The position numbers and the translations under genes were made by a program. A stretch of 10,435 nt of DNA, from contig JAQGJY010000232.1 of the NCBI GenBank assembly GCA_028290325.1, forward strand, positions 1 to 10,435, written 5' to 3'. The notes beneath the pieces were generated by a model. It was not told where the DNA came from. It made no database searches and saw only the letters and a list, made by a program, of their open reading frames with translations. Of the stretch, positions 6,207 to 10,435 are shown piece after piece (the first letter of the stretch is position 1; each line of letters begins with the position of its first letter). The DNA is from Tardiphaga sp. (GTDB lineage Bacteria > Pseudomonadota > Alphaproteobacteria > Rhizobiales > Xanthobacteraceae).

Positions 6207-9200
6207 GCTATCTGGAGCTCCAAGTCACATCGCATTTCTCCTTCTTGCGCGGTGCCTCGTCCTGCGAGGAGCTGTTCGCACAGGCGTCGCTGCTGGGTCT
6301 CGCGGGGCTGGCGATCGTCGACCGAAACAGTCTCGCCGGGATCGTGCGGGCCCATGAAGCGGCGAAGACGACAGGCATCCGCCTTATCGTCGGCTGCCGT
6401 CTCGATCTCGACGACGGCATGTCGCTGCTCGTCTACCCGACGGATCGTCCGGCCTATTCGCGGCTGTGCCGATTGCTCTCTGTCGGCAAGAAACGCGGCG
6501 GCAAGGCAAAGTGCATCCTCAACTGGAGCGATGTGCTGGACTGGAATGAAGGATTGATAGCTGTCCTCATTCCGGACGCCGCAGACGATCTGTGTGCGCT
6601 GCGGCTCCGCAAGTTGCGCGACGCTTTCGGCGATCGTGCTTACATGGCGCTGACGCTACGGCGGCGACCGAACGACCAAATGCGGCTCCATGAATTGAAT
6701 GCGCTCGCTCAGCAGATGAAGGTTGCGACCGTTGTCACCAATGATGTGCTGTTCCATGAGCCGCGGCGGCGCATTCTTCAGGACGTCGTCACCTGCGTGC
6801 GCCACGGCAAGACAATCGACGACGTGGGTTTTCGGCGTGAACGACACGCCGACCGCTACATCAAGCCACCGCAGGAGATGGCTCGCTTGTTTGCGCGCTA
6901 TCCGGATGCGGTCGCGAGAACGTCCGAAATCGCGGCAAAATGTCGTTTCAGTCTCGATGAACTTGCCTATCAATATCCGGAGGAGCGGACGCTGCCGGGG
7001 CTGTCCCCGCAGCAGGCGCTTGAGCAACTGACCTGGGAGGGCGCGAAGAGCCGCTTTCCCGAAGGATTGCCTGATAGCGTGAAGGGCAAGCTCGATCACG
7101 AACTTCAATTGATCAAGCGTCTCAACTACGCGCCATACTTTTTGACGGTCAATTCGATCGTACGGTTCGCGCGTAGCAAGGAAATCCTGTGTCAGGGCCG
7201 AGGATCCGCCGCTAACAGTGCGGTCTGTTTCGTCCTTGGTATCACCTCGATCGATCCATCCCGAAACGATCTGCTATTCGAACGCTTTGTCTCCGAAGAG
7301 CGTCGTGAGCCGCCTGACATCGATGTGGATTTCGAGCATGAGCGCCGCGAGATCGTGATGCAATGGGTGTTCGAAACTTACGGCCGTAATCATGCAGCAC
7401 TTTGCTCGACGGTGATCCGCTATCGCGCCAAGGGTGCGCTGCGCGATGTCGGCAAGGCGCTGGGCTTGACGGAGGATCTTATACGGATGCTGTCGTCCCA
7501 GGTCTGGGGATGGTCGGAGGACGGAGTCGAGCCCAAGCACGTCGAAGGGCTCAACCTCAACCTGTCCGATCGACGGCTGCGGCTCGCACTGGATCTGGCC
7601 CGCGAACTCATTGGCACGCCGCGGCACCTGTCGCAGCATCCCGGCGGCTTCGTGCTGACTCGTGACCGCCTCGACGAACTTGTCCCGATAGAGCCAGCGG
7701 CGATGGCTGACCGGCAGGTCATTGAATGGGACAAGGATGACATCGACGCGCTCAAGTTCATGAAAGTCGACGTTCTGGCACTGGGTATGCTGACCTGCAT
7801 GAAGCATGCGTTCGATTTCCTGAAAAACTCGAAAGGTATCGAGCTTGATCTCGCGACGATCCCGCCTGAGGAACCGCGGACCTATGCGATGATCCGTAAG
7901 GCCGACACGCTTGGCACCTTCCAGATCGAGTCCCGTGCGCAGATGTCGATGCTGCCACGTCTGAAGCCGCGGACGTTTTATGACCTCGTTGTGCAGGTTG
8001 CGATCGTTCGGCCGGGACCGATCCAGGGCGACATGGTGCATCCCTATCTGCGCCGGCGCGAGGGCAAGGAGGCTGTTGTCTATCCCACGGCCGAACTCGA
8101 GAAGGTGCTCGGCAAAACATTGGGTGTCCCGCTATTCCAGGAACAGGCAATGCGTGTGGCCATCGAATGCGCTGGCTTTACGCCGGGCGAAGCGGACCAA
8201 CTGCGCCGAGCGATGGCGACCTTCAAATTCACCGGCGGCGTAAGCGCCTTCAAGACTAAGCTCGTCGAGGGCATGGTCGCGCGGGGCTATGAACTCGACT
8301 TTGCGGAGCGCACCTTTAGCCAACTGGAAGGGTTCGGATCATACGGATTCCCGGAAAGCCACGCAGCGTCGTTCGCCTTGATTGCCTATGCCTCGTCGTG
8401 GGTCAAATGCTGGCATCCGGACGTGTTCTGCGCCTCGCTTCTCAATGCGCAACCAATGGGGTTCTATGCGCCAGCCCAGATCGTTCGTGACGCGCGCGAT
8501 CATGGCGTCGAAGTTCGGCCAGTCTGCATCAATGCGTCCCGCTGGGACTGTACGCTGGAACCGATCGACGACGAACGCTTCGCTGTGCGGCTGGGACTGC
8601 GTATGGTTCGTGGTCTCGCCAACAAAGACGGCGCGACCATCGTGACGGCACGTGCTGATCGACCGTTTGAATCCGTCGATGATCTGTGGCGCCGAGTGCG
8701 GATCCCGGCTGCGACCCTTGTCGAACTTGCTGACGCCGACGCGATGTTCGATTCCTTGGGTCTCGCCCGTCGCGACGCGCTCTGGGCGATCAAGGCGCTG
8801 CGCGACGAACCGCTTGCTCTGTTTGCGGCCGCCGCCGAACGTGAAGCCCGAACCGTCAACGAGATTGCTGAACCAGACGTCGAACTAAGACCGATGACTT
8901 CGGGAGGCGAGGTCGTTGAGGATTATCGTCACGTCGGCTTGTCGCTGCGCCGTCATCCGCTGTCGTTCCTGCGCGAGGATTTGTCGCGCCGCCGCATCGT
9001 AAACTGCGCGCAGGCGATGGCAGCGCGCGACGGCAAGTGGCTCACTACCGCCGGGATCGTGCTCGTGCGTCAGAAGCCGGGGTCCGCGAAAGGCGTGATG
9101 TTCATCACGATCGAGGACGAGAGCGGCATTGCCAACTTGGTGGTCTGGCCTTCCCTTTATGAAAGTCAACGTCCGATCATTCTCGCCGCCAGCATGATCG

Positions 9201-9463
9201 CCGTTTACGGCCGGGTGCAGAGGGAAGGCGACGTCGTGCATCTCGTCGCCAACAGACTGACGGACATGTCCGCCGAACTCTCGGACGTTGGCGAGCGTGA
9301 TGAAAGCTTTCCACTGCCGCATGGGCGCGGTGACGAATTCCACCGCGGCAGCAACGGCTGTGATCCGCGCGATCTGCCGCCGAAAGGCCTGCGGACCCGC
9401 GATATTTACATCCGCGATCTGCATATCGACAGCATCAAGGTAAAGACGCGCGATTTTCGGTAG
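6203..9463 (+). CDS. dnaE2: Error-prone DNA polymerase DnaE2 (ImuC)
   Basis: DnaE2/ImuC is a C-family polymerase that performs SOS translesion synthesis with ImuA and ImuB. The GTG at 6203 overlaps the imuB stop (GTGA) and begins VSYLELQVTSHFSFLRGASS, the family's normal N-terminus; 1086 residues is the usual size. The frame is open upstream to 5906 but that part is imuB in another frame. Domains are an N-terminal PHP fold (about 4-210), then the palm with GRGSAANS (332-339), PPDIDVDF (371-377; catalytic D374 and D376) and MKVDVLALGML with D523 as third carboxylate. Next come GTFQIESRAQMSML (about 570), PGPIQGDMVHPY (about 604) and LFQEQAMR (about 643), then an HhH region and an OB fold (about 950-1022). 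The polymerase active site is intact. The PHP metal ligands look degenerate (VTSHFSF and VDRNS where active PHPs have HxH and TDH). The C-terminus ends DLHIDSIKVKTRDFR and lacks a tau-binding extension. Confidence 0.96.
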   Translation: MSYLELQVTSHFSFLRGASSCEELFAQASLLGLAGLAIVDRNSLAGIVRAHEAAKTTGIRLIVGCRLDLDDGMSLLVYPTDRPAYSRLCRLLSVGKKRGGKAKCILNWSDVLDWNEGLIAVLIPDAADDLCALRLRKLRDAFGDRAYMALTLRRRPNDQMRLHELNALAQQMKVATVVTNDVLFHEPRRRILQDVVTCVRHGKTIDDVGFRRERHADRYIKPPQEMARLFARYPDAVARTSEIAAKCRFSLDELAYQYPEERTLPGLSPQQALEQLTWEGAKSRFPEGLPDSVKGKLDHELQLIKRLNYAPYFLTVNSIVRFARSKEILCQGRGSAANSAVCFVLGITSIDPSRNDLLFERFVSEERREPPDIDVDFEHERREIVMQWVFETYGRNHAALCSTVIRYRAKGALRDVGKALGLTEDLIRMLSSQVWGWSEDGVEPKHVEGLNLNLSDRRLRLALDLARELIGTPRHLSQHPGGFVLTRDRLDELVPIEPAAMADRQVIEWDKDDIDALKFMKVDVLALGMLTCMKHAFDFLKNSKGIELDLATIPPEEPRTYAMIRKADTLGTFQIESRAQMSMLPRLKPRTFYDLVVQVAIVRPGPIQGDMVHPYLRRREGKEAVVYPTAELEKVLGKTLGVPLFQEQAMRVAIECAGFTPGEADQLRRAMATFKFTGGVSAFKTKLVEGMVARGYELDFAERTFSQLEGFGSYGFPESHAASFALIAYASSWVKCWHPDVFCASLLNAQPMGFYAPAQIVRDARDHGVEVRPVCINASRWDCTLEPIDDERFAVRLGLRMVRGLANKDGATIVTARADRPFESVDDLWRRVRIPAATLVELADADAMFDSLGLARRDALWAIKALRDEPLALFAAAAEREARTVNEIAEPDVELRPMTSGGEVVEDYRHVGLSLRRHPLSFLREDLSRRRIVNCAQAMAARDGKWLTTAGIVLVRQKPGSAKGVMFITIEDESGIANLVVWPSLYESQRPIILAASMIAVYGRVQREGDVVHLVANRLTDMSAELSDVGERDESFPLPHGRGDEFHRGSNGCDPRDLPPKGLRTRDIYIRDLHIDSIKVKTRDFR

Positions 9464-9690
9464 ACATTGTCGGCCAGGTACTACGAAGGTAGGAGCATGT
9501 GTGGGCAAAGCTCGAGGCCAGACGAAATCAACCTTAAGTGTTTGCGACGCATCGTTTGCTGCCTATCTGGATTTTGTTCTGTAGCGATGAAACGCATGGC
9601 TATCGGGGAACGGGCCGCTGAAGGCTTGCGCTAGACACTTGCAACAATAGATCCGGCGCGGCGTCTTCGCGCAACTCGCGGCTGTAGGCC
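9464..9690. other. Intergenic region between convergent dnaE2 and rnhB
   Basis: A 227-bp gap between the stop codons of convergent genes. I find no tRNA, no SOS box, no repeat and no strong GC-rich hairpin followed by T-run that would serve as a terminator. A 45-codon plus-strand ORF at 9497-9634 starts MCGQSSRPDE and has AAGG seven bases upstream, but codon use is not coding-like and I do not recognise the peptide. Confidence 0.6.
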
Positions 9691-10435
9691 TTATGCCTCA
9701 GGCCCTGCCGCGGCATTTTGGCGTTCCGACGCCGCGGGCCAGGGCGGTAGCGGCGGCAAGCCAAGGACCTCGCGCACGGGGCCAAACGAACGTCTATGAG
9801 CAGTGCACGCACCTAGCTGAGCTAAGGCATTGTAGTGAGCGCGAACCGGGTAACCCTTGTGATCGGCGAAGCCGTAACCGGGATGACGCGTGTCGAGCGT
9901 TCTCATCAGCGCATCGCGCGAGACCTTCGCTAGAATGGAAGCAGCCGCGATACTGGCTGATTTCGCATCCCCATTGATAATCGCCTGCTGCGGGATCGCT
10001 ATCTCTTTCAAAGGTTTCGCGTCGATCAAGAGATGCTGCGGGACTATTCCCAGGCCTTCAACAGCCCGTCGCATCGCGAGAATGCCAGCCCAGTAGATGT
10101 TGATCGTGTCTATCTCCTCAACTTCGACAAACGCGACAGACCATGATGCCGCCTTTTCTTTGATCTCCTTCGCAAGAGCCTCACGCGATTTCGCATCCAG
10201 CTTTTTCGAGTCGTCGATACCGGTGATGCGCGTGCCGGGCTTGAGGATAACCGCGGCAGCGGCGACGGGCCCCGCAAGCGGGCTCATTCCGGCCTCGTCG
10301 ATGCCCGCAACGGCATCCTGCCCCTCATCCCACAAAAGATTCTCAAAGCGCAGCATCTTGCGAAGCCGCTGCCCTTCAGATCGGTTCTCAAAGCGGCGCT
10401 TTTCAATCGAAGCAACAATGGCGCGCGCTCCGGCG
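9691..10435 (-). CDS. rnhB: Ribonuclease HII (divergent subfamily), 5'-partial
   Basis: RNase HII cleaves 5' of ribonucleotides embedded in duplex DNA and degrades RNA in RNA-DNA hybrids. Numbering from the ATG at 10356-10354, the four catalytic acids are D20 and E21 (GIDEAG), D112 (LLIDAK) and D130 (INGDAKSASIAAASILAKVSRD). DDSKKL (48-53), HPGYGFADHKGY (158-169) and HRRSFGPV are further family blocks. The motif after DEA is GMSP where typical enzymes have GRGP. That ATG is probably internal: the frame stays open for 26 more codons to the right edge, reading IVASIEKRRFENRSEGQRL and then RKMLRFE. This resembles the charged helical extension of a longer RNase HII subfamily, so the real start should lie beyond the window. 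The gene converges on dnaE2 and has no visible link to the SOS operon. Confidence 0.88.
   Translation of the reverse strand, partial: AGARAIVASIEKRRFENRSEGQRLRKMLRFENLLWDEGQDAVAGIDEAGMSPLAGPVAAAAVILKPGTRITGIDDSKKLDAKSREALAKEIKEKAASWSVAFVEVEEIDTINIYWAGILAMRRAVEGLGIVPQHLLIDAKPLKEIAIPQQAIINGDAKSASIAAASILAKVSRDALMRTLDTRHPGYGFADHKGYPVRAHYNALAQLGACTAHRRSFGPVREVLGLPPLPPWPAASERQNAAAGPEA

Noticed and set aside
7274..8041. 255-codon minus-strand ORF opposite dnaE2
   Set aside because: Antisense shadow of the polymerase palm domain, with no recognisable family and no ribosome-binding-site context.
8885..9508. 207-codon minus-strand ORF opposite the dnaE2 3' end
   Set aside because: Antisense to the conserved OB-fold region of dnaE2; no recognisable domain.
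9497..9634. 45-codon ORF MCGQSSRPDE... after dnaE2, whose MCG start recalls SRAP proteins
   Set aside because: Nothing after the first three residues resembles SRAP, third-position base use is not coding-like, and the ORF is short enough to be chance.

Overview
The window is a compact DNA-damage-response locus from a high-G+C alphaproteobacterium. A rhizobial (Hyphomicrobiales/Bradyrhizobiaceae-like) origin is most likely. The reasons are the imuA-imuB-dnaE2 mutagenesis cassette, a GAAC-N7-GAAC LexA operator of the alphaproteobacterial type, and protein sequences that read like rhizobial members of their families. Species and replicon cannot be told from the sequence; a chromosomal or an accessory-plasmid copy are both possible.

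Layout. A 175-bp divergent intergenic region (3865-4039) carries one canonical SOS box at 3987-4001. To the left, on the minus strand, lies a UvrD/Rep-type helicase whose reading frame runs without a stop into an SRAP (YedK/HMCES-type abasic-site-binding) domain (3864-1021). It is followed two bases later by dinB (DNA polymerase IV, 1018 to the left edge, missing only its extreme C-terminus). To the right, on the plus strand, lies the tightly overlapping operon imuA (4040-4780), imuB (4701-6206) and dnaE2 (6203-9463). A 227-bp gap (9464-9690) with no convincing gene or terminator follows. Converging from the right edge is a divergent RNase HII gene (rnhB, 9691 to the edge), whose true start is probably outside the window.

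How the genes work together. ImuA, ImuB and DnaE2 form the SOS mutasome: a RecA-like accessory protein, a catalytically dead Y-family scaffold and an error-prone C-family polymerase. DinB is a second translesion polymerase with its active site intact. The SRAP domain is expected to cap abasic sites in single-stranded DNA, and the helicase to remodel or unwind damaged forks. The single LexA box between the arms suggests that the whole set could be induced together, although control of the left arm is inferred. RnhB, which removes RNA or ribonucleotides from DNA, sits at the edge in the opposite orientation and is probably not in the regulon.

Most unusual points: (i) the in-frame helicase-SRAP junction, which buries the catalytic cysteine of SRAP at residue 707 yet keeps a plausible internal ribosome-binding site and ATG exactly at the usual SRAP start; (ii) two complementary lesion-handling arms diverging from one operator; (iii) loss of the GRG motif in RnhB, where it reads GMS.
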